A stretch of DNA of 64,000 nt from the NCBI GenBank assembly GCA_036023115.1, contig JAYKKT010000090.1, positions 33,464,001-33,528,000 on the forward strand, read 5' to 3'. Position numbers and translations under genes: made by a program. Of this stretch, positions 1 through 14,830 are shown piece by piece. A model generated the notes under the pieces. It was not told the origin of the DNA, did no database searches, and saw nothing but the letters and a program-made list of their open reading frames with translations. How positions within the stretch are numbered: position 1 is the first letter of the stretch; each line of letters starts with the position of its first letter. The DNA is from Brasenia schreberi. Its lineage: Eukaryota > Streptophyta > Magnoliopsida > Nymphaeales > Cabombaceae.

Positions 1-69
1 GAAACAGGGGCACAGATGTTGCGTCATGCAGCACTCTTAGGACCAACTTTTAGCCTCTTCTTTTTCTTT

Positions 70-190
70 TTTGTTAGGAAAATTGGGGCTAGGCAGACCC
101 CTAGCAGATGTGTACTCGGTATTGAACTCCTTCCCTTATACCAGAGAACCAACCCCCTAACCGGTGGGCTATTTCTGAAGGTTTATAATC
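70..190 (-). repeat. tRNA-derived SINE fragment (antisense)
   Basis: Read on the minus strand, this stretch has a pol III A-box-like block (TAGCCCACCGGTTAGG) followed by a B-box-like block (GGAGTTCAATACC) and a short tail of A/T. The same downstream words (about TCTGCTAGGGGTCTGCCTAG) recur in plus orientation near 1600-1705 and in minus orientation near 2290-2375, so this is a dispersed family and not a tRNA gene. Ends are approximate. Confidence 0.5.
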
Positions 191-1487
191 GATTCTTATT
201 CCTAAAAGATTTCGGGAAGATTGACTTATGAACTTCCAAGACTACTCGTGGAGGTGGTTTCTGAATTAACCTAATTTTGGTAATTGTATTGCATTATTTT
301 CAACACCATAACATTAAAATTTAATGTGAACATTTGGTCATAATTATAGGTTTCAAGTGAACTTTTGTTGTTGAACGTATTTTCAGTTGAATATCTTAAA
401 TTTTTTGCGATGTGCGATTTCTGAATGTCACTCTCTTTGCAGGGACATCACAACTACATTCCCGAGCTTCGTGTTTCACTCCCCAATTAGATGACACCTG
501 ATGCTTTAATTGATTCCATTTTAGGGCGTCACTGAAGGGTTGTGATTCGTTGGAAGCATGTGCATGTCAACGTTTATTGAGCAACTGGAACACTATCATC
601 CTGGTTTATCGGTTGTGGATTTGTTCGTAGTAAAGAAGGCGTTTTGGATTGTCGTTCGTGAATGTGATAATTTTTCACGGTTAATCTGCACACATTTTCT
701 TATTAATTATTGAAGTGCTGTGAAGCATGTGTGCTGTTCCCTATCATTGAGGTTCGTCTCATGTTATTGTGAAGGTGTTGATTTTTTACAGTGGATCGAC
801 TGGACAAGTAAATTTAACACATTACTTGGACCAATCGCCGTTATTGAGCAAAAGAAATGGTTACATTGTCAACTTCATTAACAGCTATTTCGCTTCATTC
901 TGGCTTCAAACAAGAACAGAAAAAATGAGGGTATACATCTTCCCGTTCCTTTTTATGCCACATCAAACTGAAACTTTTACATGCAACAACAGTTTTGTGG
1001 GTCTAATGGTAGAACGTTGTGGAGAAGCTGAGCGTGTGAAAGACAGAGCGGTTTGGGCACTGACGCCTTGGCAACAGCTCTATATCGCTATGTATCCAAT
1101 GGATTGAGTGGCAGACAGGGGTTCACTTTGGTGTCTGGAAGGCTTATGATTCTCAAGAGCATCAATAAGGACGAGTTTATGATAAACTTGGTTGTGCATG
1201 TATTTGTGAAGTTACTACTCGCAAGGGCATGTTCGGCGGAGGTGACTAAAAGTACACCTGGTAGACGAATAGGAACCCCAATGTAACACCTTTCTCGAGA
1301 CGAAGATATAAATGATCACGTTTTATCACCGAAGAAAAGTCAGATGAGTGTGCTTGTACTCCACCTTTGTCGACAAAATCCAAACCATGTTCTCAAACGG
1401 AACCTCCACTTCAACCACGAAAACGGAACTTCCGTATCCTGGAAGAAAACTCCGGGCAAGAGGACAACTGACAATAGATCAAGGCAC

Positions 1488-1585
1488 TACAACAACAACA
1501 ACTAACCCATACTAGACGGGGTCGGGGTCGGTTACATGAATTCTTTGTTTCCACAGATCCCTATCGTGTGTACACAAAATTATAT
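1488..1585 (-). repeat. RTE-type LINE 3' end fragment
   Basis: The plus strand shows a CAACAACAACAA run followed by a block reading about CTAGACGGGGTCGG and then GAATTCTTTGTTTCCACA. On the minus strand this is the typical 3' end of plant RTE LINEs and their SINE partners, with GACCCC... and a (TTG)n tail. The same motif occurs at about 9.3, 15.5, 35.0, 49.7, 52.5 and 59.3 kb. Confidence 0.5.
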
Positions 1586-1599
1586 TCCAACGCAGAGAA

Positions 1600-1705
1600 C
1601 TATATAGGGTCGAGTCAAAAGAACCTTCAAGTTGAAGTCCCGTGTTCGATAACCAGGTGTATGTATCTGGTAGGGGTCTGGCTAAACGTCTGTCTCAAAA
1701 AGAAG
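1600..1705 (+). repeat. tRNA-derived SINE fragment
   Basis: Contains a B-box-like GTGTTCGATAACC and the same GGTAGGGGTCTGGCTAA block as the copies at 70-190 and 2290-2375. No tRNA cloverleaf is complete, so it is a SINE remnant. Together with the neighbouring copies it makes a small SINE cluster at the start of the window. Confidence 0.45.
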
Positions 1706-2289
1706 TATATTTAACTGCTGCCACACATCTCCAGACGCCTGAATGCATTGAGATCTTAGTGGTTTCCATTCACAAATCCAACTAAGTTATGCCATCCCCA
1801 AGTGAGATCTACGGTAATGATTGCCTAACAAATAATGGGTCATACAGGATATGACCTGATCTGCAGACTAAACCGGGGAACTACCATCTAATTATGAACA
1901 GAAGCTTCTTTGAGTATATTCTTTTTTTGGTTTTCTCTTGCAGCAAAACTGCAGGGAAAAGCTAGGAGAGAGCAAGAACGACAAGAAGCTTGAAAACCGC
2001 AATGAAAAATAAAGGATATGAAAAGAAGTCTGTGCCAGTGTGGTCAATGCTCTACGGAAGTCGATATATGGAGAGAACTCCATGATCCTAAATATCAGTG
2101 AACTTACAACTTTAGTCAATGGACCACCACTCCAGCTGCGATGGTGGCTTTTCAGGAAGGCAAAATGTAGTCCTGCAGGACTCAGAAGATTGTTATGGTA
2201 CTGATCCAAAGAACGGATTGAAGTCCAAATTAGTACAATTAATTACAATGCTTACATCATTGCTTTGAGCACTTCAGCTTTTTACCTCT

Positions 2290-2375
2290 TCTTTTTTCCC
2301 TAATATGAGGTTAGGCAGATCCCCACCAGATATGGACACTCCAGTGTCGAATTAGGATCTTACTTGAAGGTTCTT
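2290..2375 (-). repeat. SINE fragment (antisense)
   Basis: Partial copy of the family at 70-190: it shares the GGTTAGGCAGATCCCCACCAGAT block (given here only in part as GGCAGATCCCCACCAG). The B-box side is eroded. Boundaries are approximate. Confidence 0.35.
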
Positions 2376-2937
2376 TTGAGATGAACCCATATCCAGGAGA
2401 GCAGTAGCTCCTTGTCCCTCAGCTTTGTCACAGTGTTGCTAATGAAAGAGCAATTCTGCTCTATAAAATTCTTGCTGATAAAAGTGCAAGTGATTTTTCT
2501 TACTCTACCTGGTGCCAGAATTAGGAACCCAAAGAAAATCAGTGAGTAAAGAACTTCCCTTCGTAGATGCTCAATTGTCAAAGACACAGCCACACTTCAA
2601 AGATTGTTAGCTGACTTGTTAAATATCAAACACCAAAAATTTATATTTGGCTGAACACCCGTAACCCTTGCACAGATCAATATATCATGGAAAAGATTAG
2701 GTCCAACTGCATTCAACAGTCATGGCCAGATCATTCCCAATAAACGCTATGGAAGTCCAAGATATTAATGATTTCAATCATATAGGAAAATTCATGATGA
2801 CAGAATAGACTGTATTCACTGCCAGAGGATGATATCTTGACAAGAATAAAAATAAGATTCTCCGACTATTCACTGAAGATTCTTCATCAAGAAAGCAAAG
2901 AAACAAACAGCACAAAACTCGAACCAAGTAATAGCCC

Positions 2938-3080
2938 TAAGGGGTCAGCATAGTGGGAGAGGCCTCAGCTGTCAGTCGGGGGTTCAACTCCAGCAGGGGT
3001 TATCCCCTTGTGCAAGCTGACACCCAGCATAGGCCCTGAGGCAAGAAGCGTCCTAGCCTTGGGATTTTGCAGCACCACGA
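2938..3080 (+). repeat. tRNA-derived SINE-like repeat
   Basis: A block beginning near GGTCAGCATAGTGGGAGAGG is followed about 30 bp later by GGGGTTCAACTCC, a good B-box match, and then by a G/C-rich body. Spacing fits a pol III internal promoter. It is not a functional tRNA because no acceptor stem pairs across it. Confidence 0.4.
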
Positions 3081-3084
3081 TACG

Positions 3085-4210
3085 AGTAACTCTATCTCCT
3101 GGTAGGAGCTGTTTTCCCGCATTACAGTAAAGGAAAACGCAACAAAATGGTGGAGTCGCGCGAATCATGATCTGTTGGCTTTTCATCCCGAACCAGCTTG
3201 ATTCAAAATGAGAAGAAGTTCTGTTATCCAAAGGTCGAGAACAAAGTGCATGAATATCAGATTTCCATGCATTATGTCATCTCAATTCCCAGAAATTTTC
3301 TGGAACTTTAAATAACTATGAGATTCCCCAAATATGTGGTTGGAATGTCATTGACAAATCATAAGATCACTTGAACCAAGGAAGCTAATCACTATCAAGA
3401 GGTTAACAACCGAGTTAATTGAACTGGCCATCAGAATTCCATACATCTGTCTGCACGACTTCTGCTAGAGAGAAATAGCAAAAACCTTTTTCATTTGAGC
3501 TGTTTAATGTTTTATTCCTCGTAAGCTTCTATTACGGAGAGGAAATCTTGCCATCTTTCAACCTGTGCAACTTTCCTGTTCCCGGTTGTGGAGAGAACGA
3601 AATCAAGCAGCAGAGTTAAGTATTTTAAAATTCCAGTTGAACAATTACAAGCATTAAAGCTTTACAACTGCAGCAGCAACCAAAGAGGATAGAGAGAGAA
3701 CTCATGTCTGCTAATATTCATATTACAAAGAAAGACACTATATAAACATGACCGATCTTAAAATCGTTTTGTGATTTGGTTTATCAGATCATATTAAGAA
3801 CCCGACCTTCCATATCATGGCTCGGATCAAGATCAATCTCAATATGAATATATCACCAGAACTTGGAAATAAAATTTCCAAGTTACGTATGATAGCTGAA
3901 TCACAATCTGACAATATCACAACACAAACTTGGAAGATGATACCAGAACCCTCAAGTTTCTTATGGTGCTGCTCAAATTTTGAATCTACAGTGAAATGTA
4001 TCCTTTGACCATGACAGAAAGGTCTTAAACCCACGCCATAACTTTTCACACTCAACAAAACCATGAAACGAGAAATTCTTCGTTTTCATTTGAGTTGAAG
4101 TACCAACTATCAAAGTAAAAGACAAAAATTGAATAAAGCAAGGGAGTTCTAGAATCCACCAACTTTACAATCCAAGAACATAAAAAAAAAACGAACGGAG
4201 GAATCCATGG
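3085..4210. other. intergenic, no gene seen
   Basis: AT-rich single-copy-looking DNA downstream of the DUF538 gene stop. It includes that gene's 3' UTR on the minus strand. Short open frames here have no recognisable protein similarity and no coding-like composition. Confidence 0.4.
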
Positions 4211-4212
4211 AT

Positions 4213-4701
4213 CTACGAATCTGCAATCGACAACTTCTGGTCACCACCATCATCGTCGCAATCGAATCCACACCCACATTCAGGGGACTCGTAGAAATTC
4301 GACAACGAGAAAGAAGCAGATAGAAGGCCCACATAGAACTCCAATTCACTGTCTGCTCTATCTACTTCATTGATACTGAGCCAGAAAAACAACACCTTCA
4401 CTCTCACACCTTGAAGATTCTTTAAAGAACCGTATTTTAAAACGCCGGTGATCTTGCTGTCGTAGTCCAGAGTGTATCCCGCTTCAATATTGAACTTGCA
4501 GGAGCTTCCAAAACGAACCACAAAATTACCATCATCGTTTAGCACGTAGTTCGTCACGCCCTTCGGAAGAATCCCTCTCGGGAAATTGTAGCTTTCCAAC
4601 ACTTCATACGCTGTTTGGTTCTGGTTTGGTTGAGATTTAACAAAAACAAACAAAAATCCAAGGAAAATAAGGATGCCCAACAAAGATTTTGTGGGAGCCA
4701 T
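4213..4701 (-). CDS. DUF538 family secreted protein
   Basis: Single-exon gene of 162 codons. Residues 1-23 form a hydrophobic signal peptide ending near VKSQ, so the product is probably secreted or enters the endomembrane system. The DUF538 core follows (about residues 30-140), beginning with the family hallmark AYEVLESYNFPRGILPKGV and continuing through the FVVRFGSSC and GVLKYGSL strands to the conserved end of the fold. The tail is Cys/Asp-rich (CGCGFDCDDD), which looks lineage-specific. Length is normal for the family. The exact biochemical role of DUF538 is not established; chlorophyll or lipid binding and hydrolase-like roles have been proposed for some members. The start is the only ATG upstream of the signal peptide. 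The upstream leader on the minus strand is GA/CT-rich (4762-4785). Identity is secure, function is not. Confidence 0.9.
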   Translation of the reverse strand: MAPTKSLLGILIFLGFLFVFVKSQPNQNQTAYEVLESYNFPRGILPKGVTNYVLNDDGNFVVRFGSSCKFNIEAGYTLDYDSKITGVLKYGSLKNLQGVRVKVLFFWLSINEVDRADSELEFYVGLLSASFSLSNFYESPECGCGFDCDDDGGDQKLSIADS

Positions 4702-4761
4702 CGTTAGGACAAGGCTCTTGGAGGTACAAATCTGAGGAATCTTCCGATGGATGAAGTGAAA

Positions 4762-4785
4762 TGCTCTCTCTCTCTCTCTCTGAGA
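4762..4785. repeat. (CT)n microsatellite in DUF538 5' leader
   Basis: Perfect CT/GA dinucleotide run about 60 bp upstream of the DUF538 start codon. GA-rich tracts like this are common in plant 5' leaders and can bind BPC/GAGA-type factors; any effect here is inference. Confidence 0.55.
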
Positions 4786-4859
4786 TTTTTTGGGATACTT
4801 TTGAAGATTTGGGTCGGTGGGATGCAGATAAAAGGAAGGTTTTAAATCTTCTCAAGATC

Positions 4860-7140
4860 TTAGTATCTTGGGTCTCTTAAACAGAGGCCCTTAAAGGATC
4901 AAATCCAGCAGAAAAGAGGCCAACTTACTTGAAGCATACTGGGTCGCGGAGAGAGAGAGGCAGTGGGTTGGAATCTCATAAATACTCCCTTGCCGGTCAT
5001 TGCTCAGTTTCTCTGACAGGTCTCCTTTTTTTTTTTTGGCTTTCTTCTGTTTACAAACGGGACGCCGGAGCCGGGTGTCTCCCTTTCTCTTTTTCCTTTG
5101 GTGCTTACTTCCCCTGTTAGGTCTCTTATTTTATTATATATATATATATAGTATGTGCTCAAAATTCAACAGAACGTGGCTAAAAATGACCAATCTATAC
5201 ATCGGCCACCGCTTTAACCATGAAGTAGTGAGGTGTAAAGCTAGTTCATGTCAATGCCATGTGATCGCCTGAAGCACAGCGACACGGAGAGACCTTTGAA
5301 ATTTGTCAGCAATAAATTTGTTCAGATTAAGTTCTCAGAAAAGAAGGCAATTTCTCGACAGTTAAAATTGACTTTTCTAATGTCAACGAGTTGATAGTAG
5401 ACAGCAATTGAGAGATTTAACAATGGTTATCGGTGATTAAAAGACAGACTCAAACAAATTAAACCGATGGGAACCTGTTTCGGGTTGGGTCTTTCTTCTT
5501 TGTTTCTTCGTTTTGTACGGGTGGGGAAAAGAAATTCATATGGCTTGTTCATGATTGATGCACACAACGTTATATAGACAGACGGATAGATATAGACATA
5601 GATATGCAGATATAAAAGAAGTAACACGGTTTAATTAAAGGCCTCTACTTTGGTCAATTACCCTATGGGTCGCGTTATTGTTTCGGTCAAATTTTTTATA
5701 CCTTTGACAGTAAAAATTATTATGTTATTTATATAAATAAAAGTTTGAGGTGGTATGTGAAATACAATTAATAATAAATTATAATAACAATGAGATTATT
5801 TTATCTCCTGTCTTTTCTATCTCAAAACGTATATACCTTCTCCTAGATGGAGAACCACAATTTGAAACTGAATCACTTTAGGATCAATGGCGTGATCTGG
5901 TCGAGTTCCATGACTTTAACTGTTTGCTTTGGTTTTCCGGAGATTAACAGAACCACGAATTCCAGTAACATGTCATGGATTTCATATGATTGGAAGTGGC
6001 ACCAAGTGAGCTGAATAACATTTGCGATTTAAGTCAGCTTATATTAAAATAACAGTAAGCAAAGCGTACAACAAATTTTTTCAAAGTTACAGCTTGCAAG
6101 CAGTATATTTGAAAAGACATTTACAAATTTCAAATGATAAATTGGTCCTCAAATGAATCATGTTCACCTCAAATTTCAACCGAATAAAGTTGAAAGGAAT
6201 TTATAAAACTTCACTTATATTTATCTTTTCTTCTTGAATAAGCAACTGGAATTCGGTTCATGACTCATTGCCCTCTTCCTGAACAATAAACTCGAGCATG
6301 TTCGTCTTTACATGAAAATGATGTTAATTTGAGCATCACATATTTGCTTGTGAGCCCTCACAGCTATCCTCACACGCATGGACGAAGTCGCAAAAGACAC
6401 ATTCGGCACTTTCTTTCCTTCATTTGCGTTGGGAACAAGAAAAATAGAAAAGTTTATTACAAATAAAGAGGTGCTTTAACTTGGAATATCCTTTTTAAAA
6501 TAAAAACCAAGTGAAAATTGACCCGGTGCGAGTCTGATCAGATGGTCTGGGGCCAGCCTTAGAAAAGAGGGTAAGCAAACGTCATCATCACGCCGTTGGT
6601 AGAAGCTAGCTGGCCGTTTAAATGGTGAAAGGCGAAGGCTTCGTCGTTTCAAAACCATAAACTGGAAGGCCACCACGTACATATAGTTTATCAAGAGCCT
6701 CAGCCTAAGATCTAGTAAAAGAATACAGACACCAATGGTATTCAACAAACCAAAAGAATACTACAAAAATATATAGGCTTTCCGATTTCTTGGGCTCATC
6801 TTTTTTCGACAAGAAGCAGGCACAACATTGCTGGAAAACGTTACTTTGAAGCAACTCTCATGAAAACACGGTGGCTAGATAGAGTCGCGAAACTTTCTAA
6901 TGGTTAGCGTGTTCCTTGCAATTCCAATGATATTCTCCACTTTAGAATGTCCAACAAAAGGAAAGAGAGAGACGGGGTGAGACCACAAAATTGCAACCAT
7001 ATATAATGCCTTGGACAACAGTAAACAAAACAAAACCAAAACTGAGAAGGCAAATCGAGGAAGGAATTTCATTCTTCCGAGAGGATACTCTCCTAAACAG
7101 CAAACAGTTGATAGACTTTCCTAGATTTCAGCCGCTAAAG
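4860..7140. other. intergenic, no gene seen
   Basis: About 2.3 kb of AT-rich DNA between the DUF538 promoter and the 3' end of the eL8 gene. It contains a short (TA)n tract at 5136-5151. No open frame has recognisable homology or a plausible exon structure. The last few hundred bases should include the eL8 3' UTR on the minus strand. Confidence 0.4.
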
Positions 7141-7147
7141 TTTGTTC

Positions 7148-11054
<3,907 letters not shown>

Positions 11055-11199
11055 TTCCTCTTCTTGCTGCAGCTCTCTCTCTCACACACTTCCTCTCTCT
11101 GCGAGAAGAAGAGGTAGCAGCGGGCGGCCTTTGTCTCTTTTAGTCGGAAAGGTTTTGTAGGAAGATGAAAACCCTAACGTTGATGGACGGCCACGATTA

Positions 11200-11202
11200 G
11201 GG

Positions 11203-11243
<41 letters not shown>

Positions 11244-11245
11244 TA
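11200..11245. repeat. (GA)n microsatellite upstream of eL8
   Basis: Uninterrupted GA run at about 11211-11236 in the presumed promoter/leader region of the eL8 gene, which starts at 11054 on the minus strand. CT-rich leader sequence also directly precedes the ATG. Confidence 0.5.
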
Positions 11246-11764
11246 GAAATGAAATAGTTCGGGTATGGGTCGGGTCAATCTGAACCAAGAGAATGAAGTT
11301 TGGAAATAATTTGATCTTGTTAGACGACCTGATGGGCTGAACTTGGTTACCTCAGCGAAATGTAATGTTATCGTCCCAACTAAAGTTTTTAAGTTCGATT
11401 GATTAAGCTTGATCAAGACATGTTTGGCATGTATAAGTTGGATCTGATACAATTTTCGGTTTTACTAATGAATTTGATAAAAATATGGATTAATATTCAA
11501 AAACCATAACATATTGGAATCAATTTTTTCGTGTATCCAGAACCAGTTCAAGTGCCCTATTACAACCTTTCGTACAAAGTCAGGGATCTCCATCGACGAA
11601 CCTCATTCAATCATCGAGGTCATAATTGGCACAATATCTATAAGTGATATACTTTTCAATAAGTAGATGAATCAAGAAAAATATATATATATATAATCTT
11701 GGACAAGGACTTGGAAGACAATGACATCCACCATATAAAGTGGACTTCGTTTTTTAACTTATTG

Positions 11765-11878
11765 TTTATTTGTTGTTAAGATAGGAGGCTGAAGCCTAAC
11801 ACACATGCACCCTCTCGGAGTCAAACTCCCCACCAGTAGTAATGGTGCTAGAGCACCTTGCCGTTGGATTTCTTATGA
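11765..11878 (-). repeat. tRNA-derived SINE (antisense)
   Basis: On the minus strand: a GAGCACC/GCTCTAGCACC region, GGTGGGGAGTTTGACTCC as B-box, GAGGGTGCATGTGTG, and GTTAGGCTTCAGCCTCCT near the 3' end. The same order of words is present on the plus strand at 31664-31787 and 37360-37475, so this is one SINE family with at least three copies in the window. Confidence 0.6.
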
Positions 11879-11884
11879 AAAGAT

Positions 11885-12238
11885 TACTTCGGTGTAAAAA
11901 TGAAGATGTTGAAATTCATGAGTGATCATAAAAGGAAAGACATAATACATAATGAGGTTATTATAAACAAATTAAAAGTAACATCAATAGAAAATAAAAT
12001 AAGAATTAATTGTTTAAGATGGTTTGAGTATGAAGAAAAAAGACAAAAGAAATTCTACTAAAAAGATATGAAAACTAGATTGTGAAATATTAAAAGAGGT
12101 AGAAGAATACCACAAAAGTATTGAAAAAAATAATAAAGAGCTCATGTTGAGTTAACTGTCAACAAGATATGATAAGACTATGTGGAAACAAAGAGTCCAT
12201 GCTAGTATGAGAAAAAGAATTAATTGTTGTTATTGCAC
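11885..12238 (+). repeat. RTE-type LINE ORF2 C-terminal fragment
   Basis: The plus strand encodes a decayed version of the RTE LINE tail: MLKFMSDHKRKDIIHNEVII, then IRINCLRWFEYEEKRQK, matching the family's conserved 'arginine-methionine-leucine ... RLRWFGH' region. It is followed by GACTATGTGGAAACAAAG and ends in TTGTTGTTATTGC. Reading frame is broken and 5' truncated. Confidence 0.6.
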
Positions 12239-12258
12239 TCTAACATAAGAATAGAACA

Positions 12259-12392
12259 CCTGTTTGTTTTAATGCACGTTGTGGTGGTGGGAGGACTTTC
12301 AATTATTCTATTAGAAGTCGGTGTGCCTGTTTGTTTTAATGCACGTTGTGGTGGTGGGAGGACTTTCAATTATTCTATTAGAAGTCGGTGTG
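12259..12392 (+). repeat. perfect 67-bp tandem duplication
   Basis: Two head-to-tail copies (12259-12325 and 12326-12392), identical throughout, beginning CCTGTTTGTTTTAATGCACG and containing GTGGTGGTGGGAGGAC. It lies directly downstream of a LINE tail. Absence of differences implies a recent duplication. Confidence 0.85.
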
Positions 12393-12399
12393 CTATTTC

Positions 12400-14524
12400 T
12401 CGTATCAGTGACTTGGGCCTAGTAAGATAGATTTGAACAGATCAATCGAGTCTCAAGTCTCTTGACCAATTCAAGCCCACCACAGACCAAGCTCGTCATG
12501 GCAAATCTTGACTTCTTTTGCTTTGGCAGCGGAGACAACAAAAAACAACCCGGCTTACTTCGGCTGGTTACGTTTAATTTGTTTGCAAGACTTGGTCAAG
12601 TTGCTCGTTGGTAGATTGGATCATATAAACCCACAAGACTCAATATGCAAAAGTAGTTGTGAGCAGTAGTAGATCTGGATCGAGATTTAGATACAAAAAG
12701 GATCCAGATAAGTGTAGATGGATCTGAATCTGGGAAAGCCATGAACTTCCCGCGAGTTGGCATTCACATTCAAACAGGAACCTTAATGGTCCATAAGAAT
12801 ATATGTATCTGTCCCAATTTGATCCATGTAGATGACCCTATTTGGAGTGCGATAAGGGTTGGTTTTCGTTCTATTTCTGGTTTTCCGAGTTCAACATCCA
12901 CAATCCATTACTAATTTAATGCATTGAAATTAATCTTGGCACTGACCATTCAATCTCCATGGTCAGATTATCAAAAAACGGAAGAAACAAAAACATCAAG
13001 CTGTCCAATGTTTTCCTATTTTAAAAAAATCATCAACCCTTCTATCCTCTGGTTGCCTAAGTCCAAAATAAAACCCGTTAATGGGACCTAATGTGTGTGT
13101 GTGTGTATATATATATATATAGGGTGGGTGAGTGGGCGTTGAATTAAAAATATTATCATATTTTTCTACTTTACATTTAATGGACTATTATGCATCAAAT
13201 ATAAATTAATTCAAATATCCATGGTGATCTCAAAGATGGAATGGTAAAAATGTTTTAATAAGATCATGATATTTAAACATTATGTAGCTGCTACTCCCTC
13301 CCTGTCTATGGTGTGTATGTGCACACGTACAATAGGATGCGGCTTGACTGACCAATCCTTGTGAAAAATGAAACAAAGGAAGTCACTTTAGTTTTCCAAT
13401 TATGTAGAGTTATAGATGGCCCATATATACCATAAACGGTTCCTGGATTAATAGATTCCAGTGAATATATTCATTTGATTCATATATGTATCATAAAATT
13501 TCAACTTCCTCGGCTCCCAATTTTTTGTTTAAGCCAATATCAATATGATCATATCCATAGTTTTCATCAGGATTTTTATTTTGACAACAAATCGACTTTT
13601 GGCAGAATTGCAATTTGTATGATGTTAATGTATAGTCTTACATTATACTGGTCTAGTTGGTTCCACATGTGGAATGCAAGGACAAATTCTTGCCATGATC
13701 TACAAATTCTCAATGGAAGATAACAAGAAGAGAAGGTGACTAAAAATGGCCGGTAAGAATCTTAAAAAACAATAAATTTAAGAAGGTAGTGAGAAACAAT
13801 ATACTAAGAATGCTTGTGTGTGTTTATATATATACATATATATATATATAGAGAGAGAGAGAGAGGGAGACCGAGCATACTCCATAGACACACCATTCAA
13901 TAGAAATGATCAATAGTAGAAATTTGAATATACATTATAAAAAATAAAATGTTGATTTTTGCTTTTAAGTTTTGATCTCAATCATTGATCATGCCAATTC
14001 AACGATAAAGATTTGAGTGTATTTGAAAATAGACTATATATATATATATATGTGAGAAACTAGTATATGCTAGCACCTCATCGAAACAAATCTCAACCGG
14101 CTATTACCAATGATGAATAGTTGAGATAAATTTGAATTTATAAAGTAAAAAGTATATGTATACTTTTTAGGTATATTTTATTAATATAGCTCTTTTGCTT
14201 TTGAGATTTGTTTGGATTTACCTTGATACTAACAAATCGTATGGATGGTTGAGATCTAAATATATTCATTGAATTTGATGTGTATCTCTTATAGATACAC
14301 TTTGTTCACATGAACCCTTTTGCTTTTTAAATTTAAAATCTCATCTATCCATTGGATTTGATACTAGTAAATACCATTTTCTCTCTTGTGAAAGATGGTG
14401 TATGGATGTGTTTTTCGGTTTGGCATATTTGTTTATTTTTATTTTTTTCGATCTAAACCATCAATTCCTCATAAAAATGTTACCATCAAGAATTATTTGT
14501 ATGAGTTTGCATACACCACTTCTC

Positions 14525-14590
<66 letters not shown>

Positions 14591-14750
14591 CTAAGTATGC
14601 TTGTTATGTCTACATTTGAAAGAGGAAATGGTGGCGTTGAACAAGTTTTCTCCCTATCCTATTCCTTAGCGTTGAAGCTTATGCCTGTTCTCCTTCTAAC
14701 TCTTTCAAACGTTCAATAACAATTTGATTCTCCTTTGACTACAGCTCTCT
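12400..14750. other. intergenic with microsatellites, no gene seen
   Basis: AT-rich DNA between the tandem repeat and the PP2C gene. Contains (GT)n(TA)n at 13093-13121, (TA)n(GA)n at 13827-13866, (TA)n at 14036-14051 and a long (TA)n(GA)n block at 14527-14590. No open frame with recognisable similarity. The last 100 bases should hold the PP2C promoter. Confidence 0.4.
14527..14590. repeat. (TA)n(GA)n compound microsatellite
   Basis: About 42 bp of TA repeats passing directly into about 20 bp of GA repeats, roughly 240 bp upstream of the PP2C start codon. Confidence 0.85.
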
Positions 14751-14759
14751 CTCTTGGTC

Positions 14760-14766
14760 TATAAAT
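14760..14766 (+). promoter_or_regulatory. candidate TATA box of the PP2C gene
   Basis: TATAAAT preceded by a CT-rich run, 65-70 bp upstream of the ATG at 14831. Position and sequence fit a plant TATA box but leave a short 5' UTR. Assigned by sequence only. Confidence 0.4.
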
Positions 14767-14830
14767 TTTGATTTTGAATTTTAATTCTTATGGTGACATT
14801 TCCTGACGGAACGATTGAAAAAATCTCAAG

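Noticed and set aside
769..1286. Two overlapping frames of 112 and 77 codons
   Set aside because: No recognisable domain, no promoter or exon context, AT-rich composition and repeats on both sides.
12259..12430. Open frame of 68 codons over the 67-bp tandem repeat
   Set aside because: Arises from the repeat itself; the unit is not a multiple of three and no start context or homology supports it.
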